This document shows, in pieces, positions 40,129 through 51,178 of a stretch of DNA of 64,000 bases. The stretch is from Actinomadura cremea. Its GTDB lineage: Bacteria; Actinomycetota; Actinomycetes; Streptosporangiales; Streptosporangiaceae. Numbering within the stretch: the first letter of the stretch is position 1; every line of letters starts with the position of its first letter. Below the pieces are notes generated by a model. It saw only the letters and a list, made by a program, of their open reading frames with translations. It had not been told where the DNA came from and ran no database searches. The DNA lies in the NCBI RefSeq assembly GCF_014648495.1, contig NZ_BMRF01000022.1, forward strand, positions 62,001 to 126,000. The letters run 5' to 3'. The position numbers and the translations under genes are program-made.

Positions 40129-40971
40129 ATGGTGGAGCGCGCCGGCAGGGTCGAGGGCAAGGTGGCGATCGTCACGGGGGCGGGGTCGACGCCCGGCCCC
40201 GGTATCGGGACGGGTAAGGCGGCGGCGGTCGTGCTCGCCGAGGAGGGCGCGAGCGTTTTGCTCGTCGACCTGCATCCGGAGCGGGCGGAGGAGACCCGGT
40301 CGATGATCGAGGAGGCGGGCGGCAAGGCGGAGGTGTTCGCCGCCGACGTGACCCGCGCGGCGGACTGCGAGGCGATGGTGCGGGCGGCCGTGGACGCGTT
40401 CGGGACGGTCGACGTCCTGGTGAACAACATCGGCCTGGCGGCGCTCGGGACGGTCGTCGACACGACGGAGGAGGCGTGGGACCGGGCGTTCGACATCAAC
40501 CTCCGAACTGCGTTCCTGGCCTGCAAGTACGCGGTCCCGGTGATGGCGGAGAAGGGCGCGGGGTCGATCGTCAACGTGGCGTCGATCTCGGCGCTGCGGG
40601 GCGACGGCACGGTCGCGTACTCGGCGGCCAAGGGCGGGCTGATCGCCATGACCGTCGACATGGCCTACGCGCACGGCCGCCAGGGCGTCCGGGTCAATGC
40701 GGTCGCGCCCGGCCACATCACCACGCCGATGGTGATGTCGGTGTCCCAGCCGGGCGCCCGCGCCGACTTCATGAACACGATGCGCTCGGAGGCGGGGCTG
40801 CTCGGGACGCCCGGCGACGGCTGGGACGTGGCGTGGGCGGCCGCGTTCCTGGCGAGCGACCAGGCGCGGTGGATCACCGGGCACACCCTTCCCGTCGAGT
40901 CGGGCGTGCTCAGCGTGACGCCGCTGATGATGGCGCCGCACCTGCGCGGCGTCCCCGAGCCCGGCGCGTGA
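40129..40971 (+). CDS. Short-chain dehydrogenase/reductase
   Basis: This 280-residue SDR starts at ATG 40129, 35 bases after the thiolase-like gene; ATG 40111 is out of frame. Motifs: TGAGSTPGPGIGTGKA (an extended glycine loop, residues 16-31), NNIGLAALG near 98, catalytic Ser in NVASISALRGDG near 146 and YSAAKGG near 163-167. The extended TGAGS-x3-G-x-G-x-G loop is a variant seen in some 3-hydroxyacyl-CoA or hydroxysteroid dehydrogenase-like SDRs. It probably oxidises a hydroxyl group next to the aldolase step. Confidence 0.78.
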   Translation: MVERAGRVEGKVAIVTGAGSTPGPGIGTGKAAAVVLAEEGASVLLVDLHPERAEETRSMIEEAGGKAEVFAADVTRAADCEAMVRAAVDAFGTVDVLVNNIGLAALGTVVDTTEEAWDRAFDINLRTAFLACKYAVPVMAEKGAGSIVNVASISALRGDGTVAYSAAKGGLIAMTVDMAYAHGRQGVRVNAVAPGHITTPMVMSVSQPGARADFMNTMRSEAGLLGTPGDGWDVAWAAAFLASDQARWITGHTLPVESGVLSVTPLMMAPHLRGVPEPGA

Positions 40972-41030
40972 GCCGCGGCTTCGTCGCGGGCGGCTGTTGC
41001 GCGCGGGCGGCGGCCCGCCTAGATTAAGTA

Positions 41031-41044
41031 AGTGAATACTCTTT
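41031..41044. promoter_or_regulatory. Island operator copy, amidohydrolase 41069
   Basis: AGTGAATACTCTTT matches the consensus at 10 of 14 positions, mainly in the left half. It lies 24 bases before the amidohydrolase start, close enough to cover the promoter. Confidence 0.45.
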
Positions 41045-41068
41045 AGCTAAGCGGAAGGGTTCCACGCG

Positions 41069-42271
41069 ATGCCCGACCAGCACACAGCCGGGACCGCCAT
41101 GTGCGAGCGGTACGCCGTCGCCGACGTCGACTCCCACATCATCGAGCCGGCGGACCTGTGGACGTCCCGCGTCTCCTCCAAGTGGGGCGACCTCGTCCCG
41201 CACGTTCGCTTCCACGAACGGCGCCAGGAGGACTACTGGTACATCGGCGACCGGAAGCTGTACGGGGTGGGCGCCTTCGCGCAGGCGGGCTGGCCGGAGT
41301 GGCCGCCCTCGCACCCGAAGCGGCTCGCGGACGCCCTGCCGGCCGCCGTCGACCCCAAGGAACGCCTCGCCTACATGGACAAAGTGGGCGTTTACTACCA
41401 GTTGATGTACCCGAACATCCTCGGGTTCCACAGCCACCGCTTCCTCGACCAGATGCCGCGCGAGCTGGCGACCGAGTGCGTCCGCGCCTACAACGACTGG
41501 ATCACCGAGTTCTGCTCGGCGGACTCGCGCCGGCTCGTCCCGATGACGATGCTCCCCTTCTGGGACATCGACGAGTCGGTCGCGGAGATGAGGCGGGCCC
41601 ACGAGATGGGCCACAAGGGCGTCCTGTTCGCCGCCCGCTACGACAAGGCCGGATTCCCGCGGCTGATCGACGACTACTGGGAGCCGGTGCTGGGCCAGGC
41701 CCAGGAGATGGGCCTCAGCATGAACTTCCACGTCGGCTTCCTGGCGACCGACGACGAGCTCAAGGGCGCCGTCGACCAGTCCAAGAAGATCGATTTCACC
41801 AAGGAGAGCGCGCTCGTCCTGCTCGGCAACGCGCAGAACATCGCGGAGGTGGTGCTGAGCGGTGTCTGCCACCGCTACCCCGACCTGAAGTTCGTGTCGG
41901 TCGAGAACGGCGCCGGCTGGCTGCCGTTCCTCGGCGAGAGCATGGACTGGCAGTGGCTGAACGTCGGCGCGCACAAGGAGTACCCGGAGCGCATGCTGCC
42001 GAGCGAGTACATGGCGCGGCAGATCTACGGGATGTACTGGTTCGAGCGGAAGTCGGTGCGGGCGGTCATCGACCAGCTCGAGGACAACCTCATGTTCGAG
42101 ACCGACTTCCCGCACGCCACGAGCCTGTCCCCCGGCCCGGCGTCGGAGTCGCCGAGCCCGAGGGACGTCATGGAGCGCTCGCTCGGCGGCCTGCCCGAGG
42201 AGACGATCGGGAAGGTGCTGCAGCACACCGCGACCGAGCTCTACCACCTGGAGCCCCCGGTTCGCGGCTGA
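41069..42271 (+). CDS. ACMSD-type amidohydrolase
   Basis: This 400-residue protein starts at ATG 41069 after GGAAGGG; ATG 41099 is a second option. Metal site VADVDSHIIEPADLW (Asp 21, His 23), barrel histidine in MNFHVGFLATDDE, VSVENGAGWLPFLGESMDW, and closing LMFETDFPHATSLSPGP. PF04909 family; it decarboxylates or hydrolyses a carboxylate intermediate. It is close in pattern to 58623 (shared FETDFPH and ENGAGW/ESGMGW). It has its own operator and ends before a clear terminator. Confidence 0.78.
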   Translation: MPDQHTAGTAMCERYAVADVDSHIIEPADLWTSRVSSKWGDLVPHVRFHERRQEDYWYIGDRKLYGVGAFAQAGWPEWPPSHPKRLADALPAAVDPKERLAYMDKVGVYYQLMYPNILGFHSHRFLDQMPRELATECVRAYNDWITEFCSADSRRLVPMTMLPFWDIDESVAEMRRAHEMGHKGVLFAARYDKAGFPRLIDDYWEPVLGQAQEMGLSMNFHVGFLATDDELKGAVDQSKKIDFTKESALVLLGNAQNIAEVVLSGVCHRYPDLKFVSVENGAGWLPFLGESMDWQWLNVGAHKEYPERMLPSEYMARQIYGMYWFERKSVRAVIDQLEDNLMFETDFPHATSLSPGPASESPSPRDVMERSLGGLPEETIGKVLQHTATELYHLEPPVRG

Positions 42272-42302
42272 CCCGCGGTCGGCGACCGACCGCCGGGACG
42301 GC

Positions 42303-42335
42303 GACGCCCCCGCGACCTGCCGGTGCGGGGGCGTC
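42303..42335. terminator. Bidirectional terminator between amidohydrolase and P450 genes
   Basis: Perfect 11-base arms (42303-42313 and 42325-42335) with an 11-base loop lie in the 74-base gap between the two convergent genes. Confidence 0.75.
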
Positions 42336-42345
42336 GGCGTTCCCG

Positions 42346-43569
42346 CTAGGAGGCGGCGCCGCCGGGCGTGAACGTGATCGGCACCGCGAGCGGCGCCCGG
42401 TTGAAGGTCGAGTGGAAGCCGATGCCGGCGCCGGGCCGCAGCCGGACGCCGTCCAGCCGCCGGACGAGCGCCTCCAGCGCGATGCGCAGGTTCATCCGGG
42501 CGAGGTTCGAGCCGACGCACCGGTGCGGGCCCGCGCCGAAGGCGATGTGGCGGTTGCTCGGGCGGTCGAGGTCGAACGCGTCCGGGTCCGCGAACTCGGA
42601 CTCGTCGCGGTTGGCCGACGCCCAGTACATGAGGATCTGCTCGCCCTCCTTGATCCGGCGTCCGCCGATCAGCGCGTCGTGCCGGGCCGTCCGGCCGATG
42701 CAGACGAACGAGCCGTCCAGGCGCAGCAGCTCCTCCACGGCGGCGGGGATCAGCTCGGGGCGGTCGCGCAGCAGCGCGGGGATCTCGGGGTGCTCGCAGA
42801 ACCGCAGCATCGCCGCGCCCAGCACCCCGGCGGTGGTGTCGAGGCCGCCCATCACGAGGAGCTGGACGGTGCCGACGGCCTCCTGATGCGTGATCGGACG
42901 GCCCTCGATCTCGGCGCCCAGCACCGCGTCGACCACGTCGCCGCGCGGTCCCTCCGCGCGGCGGCGTTCGAGGAACTCGCCGATCCAGGCGGCGAGCCTG
43001 CGGATGGAGTCCATCCGGTCGGGCGCCTGCGGCAGGGACGCCTTCGTCGCGTACTCGTTGACCTCCTCCAGGTCCGCGGCGGGCGCGTGCAGGGCCAGGT
43101 CGAAGAACGCGAGCCCGGGGAACGGGCGGGCGAAGTCGTCCATGAACTCGCACTCGCCGCGCGCGGCGAAGCCGTCGATGAGCCGGTCCACCAGCGCGCG
43201 GGTGGGCTCCCCCCACGGGGCGATCTTCGCGGGGGTGAAGTGGGCGTTGACCAGCCGCTTGAACGTCCGCTGCAGCGGCGGGTCGATCGTGACCGGGAAG
43301 ATCTTCATCGCCGCGGCCGAGGGGACGTGCGGCACCGTGATGCCCAGCTCGGAGCTGAACGTCCGCCAGTCCTGGGCGATGCGCAGCACGTCCTCGTACC
43401 GGCTCGCGACCCAGAACCCGCCGTGCCGGTCGCTGCGGGCGATGGGGCACCGGGACCGGGCGCGCGCGAGCGTGGGGTGGAAGTCGTGGGCGAACTCCGG
43501 CGCGAGATGGTCGAAGTGGTGCTCGACCCAGTCGTCGGTGATCGGACCGCCCGTCCCGTCGTGTTCCAT
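42346..43569 (-). CDS. Cytochrome P450
   Basis: This 407-residue enzyme has all P450 marks: I-helix oxygen-binding motif VMGGLDTTAG (near 243-252), ExxR in AAVEELLRLDG (near 290), and the heme loop FGAGPHRCVG with the thiolate Cys near 352. The N-terminus lacks a membrane anchor, so it is a soluble class I P450 that needs ferredoxin. It hydroxylates an unactivated C-H of the pathway substrate. It is a close paralogue of the P450 at 52404. It is co-transcribed with the D-aminoacylase-like gene 48 bases upstream. Confidence 0.92.
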   Translation of the reverse strand: MEHDGTGGPITDDWVEHHFDHLAPEFAHDFHPTLARARSRCPIARSDRHGGFWVASRYEDVLRIAQDWRTFSSELGITVPHVPSAAAMKIFPVTIDPPLQRTFKRLVNAHFTPAKIAPWGEPTRALVDRLIDGFAARGECEFMDDFARPFPGLAFFDLALHAPAADLEEVNEYATKASLPQAPDRMDSIRRLAAWIGEFLERRRAEGPRGDVVDAVLGAEIEGRPITHQEAVGTVQLLVMGGLDTTAGVLGAAMLRFCEHPEIPALLRDRPELIPAAVEELLRLDGSFVCIGRTARHDALIGGRRIKEGEQILMYWASANRDESEFADPDAFDLDRPSNRHIAFGAGPHRCVGSNLARMNLRIALEALVRRLDGVRLRPGAGIGFHSTFNRAPLAVPITFTPGGAAS

Positions 43570-43617
43570 AGGCTCTCCGTAAGTCGTCGCTGTTCCTCGC
43601 GGTTCCGTGCGCGCCGC

Positions 43618-45258
43618 TCAGGCGCGGAGCAGCCTGCCGGGGCGGGCGCCGTCGATCTCCTCGCCGCCGGACCGGGTCGCGACACCGTTGACCCACATGT
43701 GCTCGATGCCGGTGCTGCGCACGATCAGGCGGTCGGCGGCGCCGGGCTGGTCGTGGACCCGCTCGACCGGCGTGGTACCGACCCTGGCGGCGTCGAAGGC
43801 GACGAGGTCGGCGTGGAAGCCCTCTCGCACGAGGCCCCGGTCGGCGACGCGGAACGCCTGGTGCGGGTGGCCGGTCAGCCGCCAGACGGCCTGTTCGAGG
43901 GTGATCGCCCGGCGCTCGCGCACCCAGTGGCCGAGCAGGTGCGTCGAGTAGCAGGCGTCGCAGAGCTGGCCGGCGTGCGCCCCGGCGTCCGACAGGCCGA
44001 GCAGCGTGCGCTCGTCGGCGAGCAGGTCGCCGATCTCGTCGTCGCCGTCGTTCTCCAGGACGATCCGGAAGCGGGTGGCCATGCCGTCGTCCAGGGCCAG
44101 GTCGAGCATCAGGTCGAAGGGGGTGGTGCCCCGGTCCGCGGCCAGCCGGTCGAGCGGGATCCCGGCGGCGTCCGGGTGGGCGCGGGTCTCCTCGACGCTG
44201 GCCTTGCGCCAGCGGTGGCTCCACGCCTCCAGCGTCGCCGGGCGGGCCCGGTCGCGCCAGGACGCGTCGCGGTAGAGGTCCGGGCGCTCGCCGCGGGGCC
44301 GGGCGAGCACCTCCTTCCACTCGTCGATCTCGCCGAGCGGGGTCGGGTCGGCCATGGTGACCTGCATGACGATCGGACGGCACGCGATCTGCGGGTAGAC
44401 CTCGCCGGGCAGCGCGCCGCCGCGCTCGACCGTGCGCAGGGCGGCGCCGGGCTTGTCGGCGCGGGCGACGAGGGCGGTCCAGGTGACGGGCACGCCGTAG
44501 CGCACCGCGATCTCGGAGAACTGGTCGACGAACATGCCCGGGCCGATGGACACCTGCACGACGCCCTTGCCCAGCTCGCCGAGGACGGACGCGATGGCGT
44601 GGATCTCGTCGTTCTCGGCGAACCGGCTCGGCACCGGACGTCCGTAGGCGCCCTGGTGCGCGGGCTGCCGCGACGTCGAGAACCCCATGGCGCCCGCCCG
44701 CAGGGCCTCGCGCACCGTCCGGCGCATCGTCTCGGTCTCGTCGGCCGTCGCCGGCCGCTCCTCGCCCCCGACCGCGAAGAGCCGGAGCGGCGTGTGCCCG
44801 ATGAACGCGCCGACGTTGAGGCGCTTCGGGCGCCGGTCGATGGCGGTCAGGTAGTCGGTGAACGTCTCGAAGCACCAGTCGATGCCCTCGTTGAGCGCTT
44901 CGCGGGACATGCCCTCGACGTTCTCGAGCGTGCGGACGATGACGTCGCGGTGCTCGGGACGGGTCGGCGCGACGCCGAAGCCGCAGTTGCCCATGACGAC
45001 GCTCGTCACCCCGTGCCAGCTCGACGGGGTGAGGTCGCCGTCCCAGAGGATCTGCGCGTCGTAGTGGGTGTGGACGTCGATGAAGCCGGGCGCCAGCGTC
45101 AGGCCGTCCAGGTCGACGACGGCGGTTCCGGGGCCCGGCGTGAGCACGCCGGGCTCGCGGACGGCGGAGATGCGGCCGCCCTCGACGGCGACGTCGGCGG
45201 GACGTGCGGGGCCGCCGGTGCCGTCCACCAGCGTGGCGCCGCGCAACAGCAGGTCCAT
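43618..45258 (-). CDS. D-aminoacylase-like amidohydrolase
   Basis: This 546-residue protein shares its layout with 27588: RGATLVDGTGGPARPADVAV, then GFIDVHTHYDAQILWDG with metal ligands, VVMGNCGFGVAP with the bridging Cys, MGFSTSRQPAHQGAY, and LGLSDAGAHAGQLCDA with the catalytic Asp. The family hydrolyses N-acyl-D-amino acids and related amides. Two copies in one island, both next to oxidation genes, suggest two related amide or cyclic intermediates or subunit-like redundancy. The start ATG 45258-45256 lies downstream of an operator at 45350. Confidence 0.76.
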   Translation of the reverse strand: MDLLLRGATLVDGTGGPARPADVAVEGGRISAVREPGVLTPGPGTAVVDLDGLTLAPGFIDVHTHYDAQILWDGDLTPSSWHGVTSVVMGNCGFGVAPTRPEHRDVIVRTLENVEGMSREALNEGIDWCFETFTDYLTAIDRRPKRLNVGAFIGHTPLRLFAVGGEERPATADETETMRRTVREALRAGAMGFSTSRQPAHQGAYGRPVPSRFAENDEIHAIASVLGELGKGVVQVSIGPGMFVDQFSEIAVRYGVPVTWTALVARADKPGAALRTVERGGALPGEVYPQIACRPIVMQVTMADPTPLGEIDEWKEVLARPRGERPDLYRDASWRDRARPATLEAWSHRWRKASVEETRAHPDAAGIPLDRLAADRGTTPFDLMLDLALDDGMATRFRIVLENDGDDEIGDLLADERTLLGLSDAGAHAGQLCDACYSTHLLGHWVRERRAITLEQAVWRLTGHPHQAFRVADRGLVREGFHADLVAFDAARVGTTPVERVHDQPGAADRLIVRSTGIEHMWVNGVATRSGGEEIDGARPGRLLRA

Positions 45259-45349
45259 CTGCGCTCCGATCGGTCGAGACGGGTCGGTCCGGGGGGTCGG
45301 TCCGGGGCCGGGCCGGAGGGGTCGGCTCGGGCGCGGTGTTGCGTTGACA

Positions 45350-45393
45350 AGTGAGCCCTCACATACTTAGGGAGAGCATAGCGGGCGTTCACT
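45350..45393. promoter_or_regulatory. Two island operator copies, amidohydrolase-P450 / aldehyde dehydrogenase
   Basis: AGTGAGCCCTCACA at 45350-45363 (12 of 14, perfect 5-base arms GTGAG/CTCAC) and AGCGGGCGTTCACT at 45380-45393 (12 of 14) lie 16 bases apart. They separate the divergent aminoacylase-like gene (start 45258) and the aldehyde dehydrogenase gene (start 45436). Confidence 0.68.
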
Positions 45394-45435
45394 CATCCTG
45401 CTACGGTGACGCCCCCGATCGACACGGGAGGCGGC

Positions 45436-46911
<1,476 letters not shown>

Positions 46912-46961
46912 CCGGCCCGTCGGCCGGACGACCGGACGGCCGGTCGGCTCCGGACGGCCGG

Positions 46962-47684
46962 TCAGCGCCGGACGACCTCTTCCCGGACCGCGAGGAACCA
47001 CGAGCGCCCGAACAGGTCGTCCCCGCCCCGCCCGGCGCCGGTGTCGCGGAACCATCCGACGCGCGCCCGGAGGCCCGCGAGGTCGTCGAAGTACACCTCG
47101 TTCACGGCGTCGTAGGCCCATTCGCCGGACGTCCGCGGGCGCGGGTGGTTCTGGACGTAGGCGCTCCCCCGCACGCCGTCGGGGATGGCCGTCGCCTCGG
47201 CCGCGCCCGCCGGGCGGGCCCGTCCCGCGTGGCCCCTCCAGCGTTCGGAGAACTCCGCCGGGGTGAGGTGACCGGCCCGCACGGCGAGGGCCATGTGCTT
47301 GAACCGCGCGCCGCCGCTCTCCCACCGCCGGTCCAGCCAGCCGGCGCCGCGCGGCGCCGACTCGTCCGCCACGATCACCGGGCTCGCCGCGACGTCGACG
47401 ATCCCGCGGAGCCGCCCGAGCGGCGTCGCCCCGCCGCCGGACGCGCCGAGCCAGTCCTCGAACCGCCGGAGGCGGCCGGCGTCGGCGAACCACTCGATCC
47501 CGACTCCGTCGTGCGGCGCGTCCGCCCCGGTGAGCTCGGGGATCGGCGTGCACACCGCGACGCGGAGCGGCCGCGCGCCCGGCGGCGCGTCCAGTGCGGC
47601 GGCCACCGCGTTCCGCCAGGCGTCCGGGAAGCCGGCACCGGGGACGTCCGGGCGCCGGGCGGCGAAGCGCATCCGCTTGATCAC
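46962..47684 (-). CDS. EthD-like dimeric alpha/beta-barrel protein
   Basis: This 240-residue protein starts at GTG 47684-47682, overlapping the stop of the ferredoxin oxidoreductase gene (GTGA). It appears to contain two ferredoxin-like halves; the second, FKHMALAVRAGHLTPAEFSE with NEVYFDDLAGLRAR, looks like the EthD family. EthD proteins are small accessory factors needed for some P450 systems (first seen in ether degradation) or enzymes in polyketide-like pathways. It is the last gene of a four-gene operon that begins with a P450 gene. Confidence 0.65.
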   Translation of the reverse strand: MIKRMRFAARRPDVPGAGFPDAWRNAVAAALDAPPGARPLRVAVCTPIPELTGADAPHDGVGIEWFADAGRLRRFEDWLGASGGGATPLGRLRGIVDVAASPVIVADESAPRGAGWLDRRWESGGARFKHMALAVRAGHLTPAEFSERWRGHAGRARPAGAAEATAIPDGVRGSAYVQNHPRPRTSGEWAYDAVNEVYFDDLAGLRARVGWFRDTGAGRGGDDLFGRSWFLAVREEVVRR

Positions 47685-50600
47685 GCGCGCGGTTCCGTCG
47701 CGGCCGGTTCGGCGTGCGAGGGGGCGGCGACCTGCGCGCGCCAGGCGGCGACCGCGTCCTCCTTGATCGGGCCGTAGCCCTTGATCGACATGGGCGAGGC
47801 GGCGAGCCGCACCAGGGTCCCGTAGTCCGCGGTGGACGCCGCGCGGACGGCGTCCTCGACCAGTCGCTCGTACTCCTCGATGACCGCGCGTTCGGTGCGC
47901 CTGTCGTGGTGCAGGCCGAAGACGTCGAACGGCGTCCCCCGCAGCCGCCTCATGCCCCGCAGCACGCGGAACGCCGCCGCGTACGGCCGTCCCATCGGCA
48001 GTTTCCGGTTCAGGCCCATGCTGCGCAGGACGGGCGGGTGCAGGTGGTAGGTCACGGAGTACGGTCCCTCGATCCCCAGCTCGCGGGCGTTTCGGTCGTA
48101 GTCGGCTCTGAGGTGCAGCCGCGCGACCTCGTACTCGTCCTTGTAGGTGAGGAGCCTGAACCAGGATTCGGCGACCGTCCGGGTCAGCTCCCAGCCGCGG
48201 TCGGCGCCGTCCCGCGCCGCCGCGCGTTCGACCAGGCCGAGGAACCGCCGGGCCAGTGCGGCGCTCTGGTAGTCGACGACCTGGGCCGTGCGGCGGACGA
48301 GCGTCTCGCGCAGTTGCGGGGGCAGCTCGCGGCCCTCGTGCAGGCCGCCCGCGGTCGCCACGGCGGCGGGCGAGGGCTCGAACACGCCGCTCGTCCCCCG
48401 GTCGCGCTCCTCCTCGGCGAGCGCCGCCTCGACGGCCGCCGGGTCGTGCGCCGCCCAGCGGCCCCACGCGAACGCCTCGCGGTTGGCGTCCCCCGCCGCG
48501 CCCTCCGGCATCGCGGCCTCGACGCCGGCCGGGGACAGCGGCAGGCCGCCGAGCTGGGACGCCGCGCCGAGCAGGACGATGTTCGCGAGGAGGTGGTCGG
48601 CGAACACGGCCTCGGCGATGCGCCCGGCGTCGACGAACACGGCGCGGCCCGGACCGGCCCGCTCGGTGATCGCCCGTTCCAGGTCGGCGAGGTCGGGCGG
48701 CGCGGCGCCGCTCTGCAGCATGGCGGCCGTCGGGGTGAGGCGGCGGTCGACGACGGCGATCGTGCGGCCGGGCCGGATCCTGGCGAGATGGTGCTCGGCG
48801 GCGGCCTGCAGGATGTCGCCGGACAGGTACAGGTCGGCGCCGCCCGCGGTGACGGCCGCCGAACCGGGCGCCGTCCCGTCCTTCGCCAGGTGCAGGTGCG
48901 ACACGACCGCGCCCGCCTTCTGGGAGAGGCCGGTCTGGTCCATCCCGCTGATCCGCAGGCCCGCGCTCTCGGCGGCGGACGCGATGACGCGGTTCGCGGT
49001 GATGACCCCGGTGCCGCCGATCCCCGTGAAGTAGACGCCGTACCGTCCGTCCACCTCGGGGACGCGCGGGTCGGGCGGTGAGCCCGGCGGCGGGGACGGG
49101 CGCCCGGTCCCCGCGGCCGCGCGCCGCCGGCCGCGGCGCCGGGGGGTGATCGTCACGAACGACGGGCAGTCCCCTACGAGGCACGTGTAGTCGCGGTTGC
49201 ACGACGGGTCGTGGATCTGCCGCTTCTCCCCGAACTCGGTCTCCCGGGGCAGCACGGACAGGCAGTTGCTCTTGGTGCCGCAGTCGCCGCAGCCCTCGCA
49301 GACGGCCTCGTTGATGACGACGCGGCGCGGCGGTTCCGGCAGCAGGCCGCGCTTGCGCAGCCGCCGCGCCTCCGCCGCGCACCGCTGGTCGTAGACGAGG
49401 ACGGTCACGCCGGGCACGCGCCGCAGCTCCTCCTGGGCCTCGGGCAGCCGGTCGCGGCCGTGCACCTCGACGCCGGGCGCCCAGCGCGCGCGGCGGCCGT
49501 AGCGCTTCGGGTCCTCGGCGCACACCACGATCTTCCGGACGCCCTCCGCGTGCAGCGCCCGCGTCATGGCGGGCACGTCCATCAGGCCCGTGACGTCCTG
49601 GCCGCCGGTCATCGCGACGGCCGCGTTGTAGAGGATCTTGAACGTGATGTCGACGCCCGCGGCGACGCTCGCGCGGACGGCGAGGGTGCCGGAGTGGCTG
49701 AGGGTGCCGTCGCCGAGGTTCTGGATGACGTGCGGTTCGGCGACGAACGGCGCGAGGCCCGCCCACGGGACGCCTTCGGCGCCCATCGGGGTCGGCGGCA
49801 GGCTCCGCAGGTCCCGGTTGCGCGCCTCGAAGTACATGATCCCGTGGCAGCCGACGCCCCCGCCGACCAGCGCGCCGTCCGGGACGACCGTGGACCGGTT
49901 GTGCGGGCAGCCGCTGCAGTAGCCCGGCGCGCGGGACGGCGGCTGCACCAGCGGCAGCGTCCTGCGTTCCCTGCTCCCCTGCTCGCGCGGGGCGAGCTCG
50001 GGCAGCAGGCGGGTGAGGACGGACGCGACCGCGGTCGCGTCGAGTTCGCCGACCGACGACACGAGCGTCCGGCCGGAGCGGTCGCGCTTGCCGAGCACCC
50101 GGACGGGACGGCCGTCCCGTCCGGCGGACTCGGCACCGGCGGACTCGTGCAGGACGGCGCGCAGCCGGGTCTCGACGAACGGGCGCTTCTCCTCGATGAC
50201 GACCAGCTCGTCGACGGACGAGGCGAACTCGACGACCGTCTCCTCCACCAGCGGGAACGTCATGCCGAGCTTGAGGACGCGCACGCCCGCGCCCGCGAGG
50301 CCGTCCGCGCCGATCCCGAGGTCGGCGAACGCCTGGAGCACGTCGAAGTAGGTCTTGCCCGCGCAGACCACGCCGAGGCGCGCGCCCGGACCGGCGCCGG
50401 CGAGGCGATCGAGCCCGTTGTGCCGGGCGTACGCCCGCGCGGCGCGGAGCCGGTGCTCCACCACCAGCGCCTCCTGCTCCGGCACGGCGTGCGGGCCGAT
50501 CGTCGCGAGGGGCCGGTGCCGCCACGGGCGCCCGTCGATGACGACGTCCGCGGGGTCGCGCGGCGCGTGCCGGGACGGGTCGAGGTCCACGGTGCCGACG

Positions 50601-51178
50601 CCGTCGGCGACGGCGGTGACGATCTTCATCCCGGCCCACGCCCCCGAGTACCGGGAGAGCCGGAACGCGTGGACCCCGAGGTCGAGCACGTCCTGCTGGT
50701 CGCCGGGGACCAGCACGGGCACGCAGGCGTCCTCGAAGGCGAGGTGGCTGTCGCAGGCGAGGGTGGACGACTTGGCGGACGGGTCGTCGCCGCAGAACAT
50801 GACGACGCCGCCGTTCGGGCCCGCGCCCATCGCGTTCGCGTGCTTCAGCGCGTCCCCGCAGCGGTCGAGGCCGGGGCCCTTGCCGTACCAGGCGCCCGCG
50901 ACGCCGTCGACGCCGTCGTACTCGATGACCGCGCCCATCTGGCTGCCCCAGACGGTCGCGGCGGCGAGCTCCTCGTTGAGGCCGGGCCGGTGGAGGACGC
51001 GGTGCGCGGCGAGGACGTCGGCCATGCGGTCCATGCCGAGGTCGAAGCCGCCCAGCGGCGACCCGGGGTAGCCGGAGACCATCGTCGCGGTGTCCAGGCC
51101 GTCCCGCTCGTCCAGTTCGCGGCGGAGGACGAGCAGGCGCACCAGCGTGTCGACCCCGGACAGCGTCGCGGCCGTCAA
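47681..51178 (-). CDS. Indolepyruvate ferredoxin oxidoreductase, fused alpha and beta subunits
   Basis: This 1165-residue protein starts at TTG 51178-51176, overlapping the stop of the upstream gene; the open frame continues further upstream only as a shadow of that gene. Features in order: pyrimidine domain VSGYPGSPLGGFDLGM, TPP-binding region GGVGCHGIMYFEARN, CxxCxxC in CSGCPHN, iron-sulfur motif CEGCGDCGTKSNC (near 636) with a further Cys-rich loop (CNRDYTCLVGDC), then the gamma-type domain GIGGTGVITANRVIASAAE. It oxidatively decarboxylates an aryl or other 2-keto acid to acyl-CoA with ferredoxin. Length and order fit the actinobacterial fused type. Confidence 0.85.
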   Translation of the reverse strand: MTAATLSGVDTLVRLLVLRRELDERDGLDTATMVSGYPGSPLGGFDLGMDRMADVLAAHRVLHRPGLNEELAAATVWGSQMGAVIEYDGVDGVAGAWYGKGPGLDRCGDALKHANAMGAGPNGGVVMFCGDDPSAKSSTLACDSHLAFEDACVPVLVPGDQQDVLDLGVHAFRLSRYSGAWAGMKIVTAVADGVGTVDLDPSRHAPRDPADVVIDGRPWRHRPLATIGPHAVPEQEALVVEHRLRAARAYARHNGLDRLAGAGPGARLGVVCAGKTYFDVLQAFADLGIGADGLAGAGVRVLKLGMTFPLVEETVVEFASSVDELVVIEEKRPFVETRLRAVLHESAGAESAGRDGRPVRVLGKRDRSGRTLVSSVGELDATAVASVLTRLLPELAPREQGSRERRTLPLVQPPSRAPGYCSGCPHNRSTVVPDGALVGGGVGCHGIMYFEARNRDLRSLPPTPMGAEGVPWAGLAPFVAEPHVIQNLGDGTLSHSGTLAVRASVAAGVDITFKILYNAAVAMTGGQDVTGLMDVPAMTRALHAEGVRKIVVCAEDPKRYGRRARWAPGVEVHGRDRLPEAQEELRRVPGVTVLVYDQRCAAEARRLRKRGLLPEPPRRVVINEAVCEGCGDCGTKSNCLSVLPRETEFGEKRQIHDPSCNRDYTCLVGDCPSFVTITPRRRGRRRAAAGTGRPSPPPGSPPDPRVPEVDGRYGVYFTGIGGTGVITANRVIASAAESAGLRISGMDQTGLSQKAGAVVSHLHLAKDGTAPGSAAVTAGGADLYLSGDILQAAAEHHLARIRPGRTIAVVDRRLTPTAAMLQSGAAPPDLADLERAITERAGPGRAVFVDAGRIAEAVFADHLLANIVLLGAASQLGGLPLSPAGVEAAMPEGAAGDANREAFAWGRWAAHDPAAVEAALAEEERDRGTSGVFEPSPAAVATAGGLHEGRELPPQLRETLVRRTAQVVDYQSAALARRFLGLVERAAARDGADRGWELTRTVAESWFRLLTYKDEYEVARLHLRADYDRNARELGIEGPYSVTYHLHPPVLRSMGLNRKLPMGRPYAAAFRVLRGMRRLRGTPFDVFGLHHDRRTERAVIEEYERLVEDAVRAASTADYGTLVRLAASPMSIKGYGPIKEDAVAAWRAQVAAPSHAEPAATEPRA

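Noticed and set aside
41024-44875. A 1283-codon minus-strand frame across the amidohydrolase, P450 and aminoacylase-like genes
   Set aside because: It crosses a terminator and a convergent gene pair, and the amino acid composition is that of a shadow frame. The P450 and aminoacylase motifs are in a different frame.
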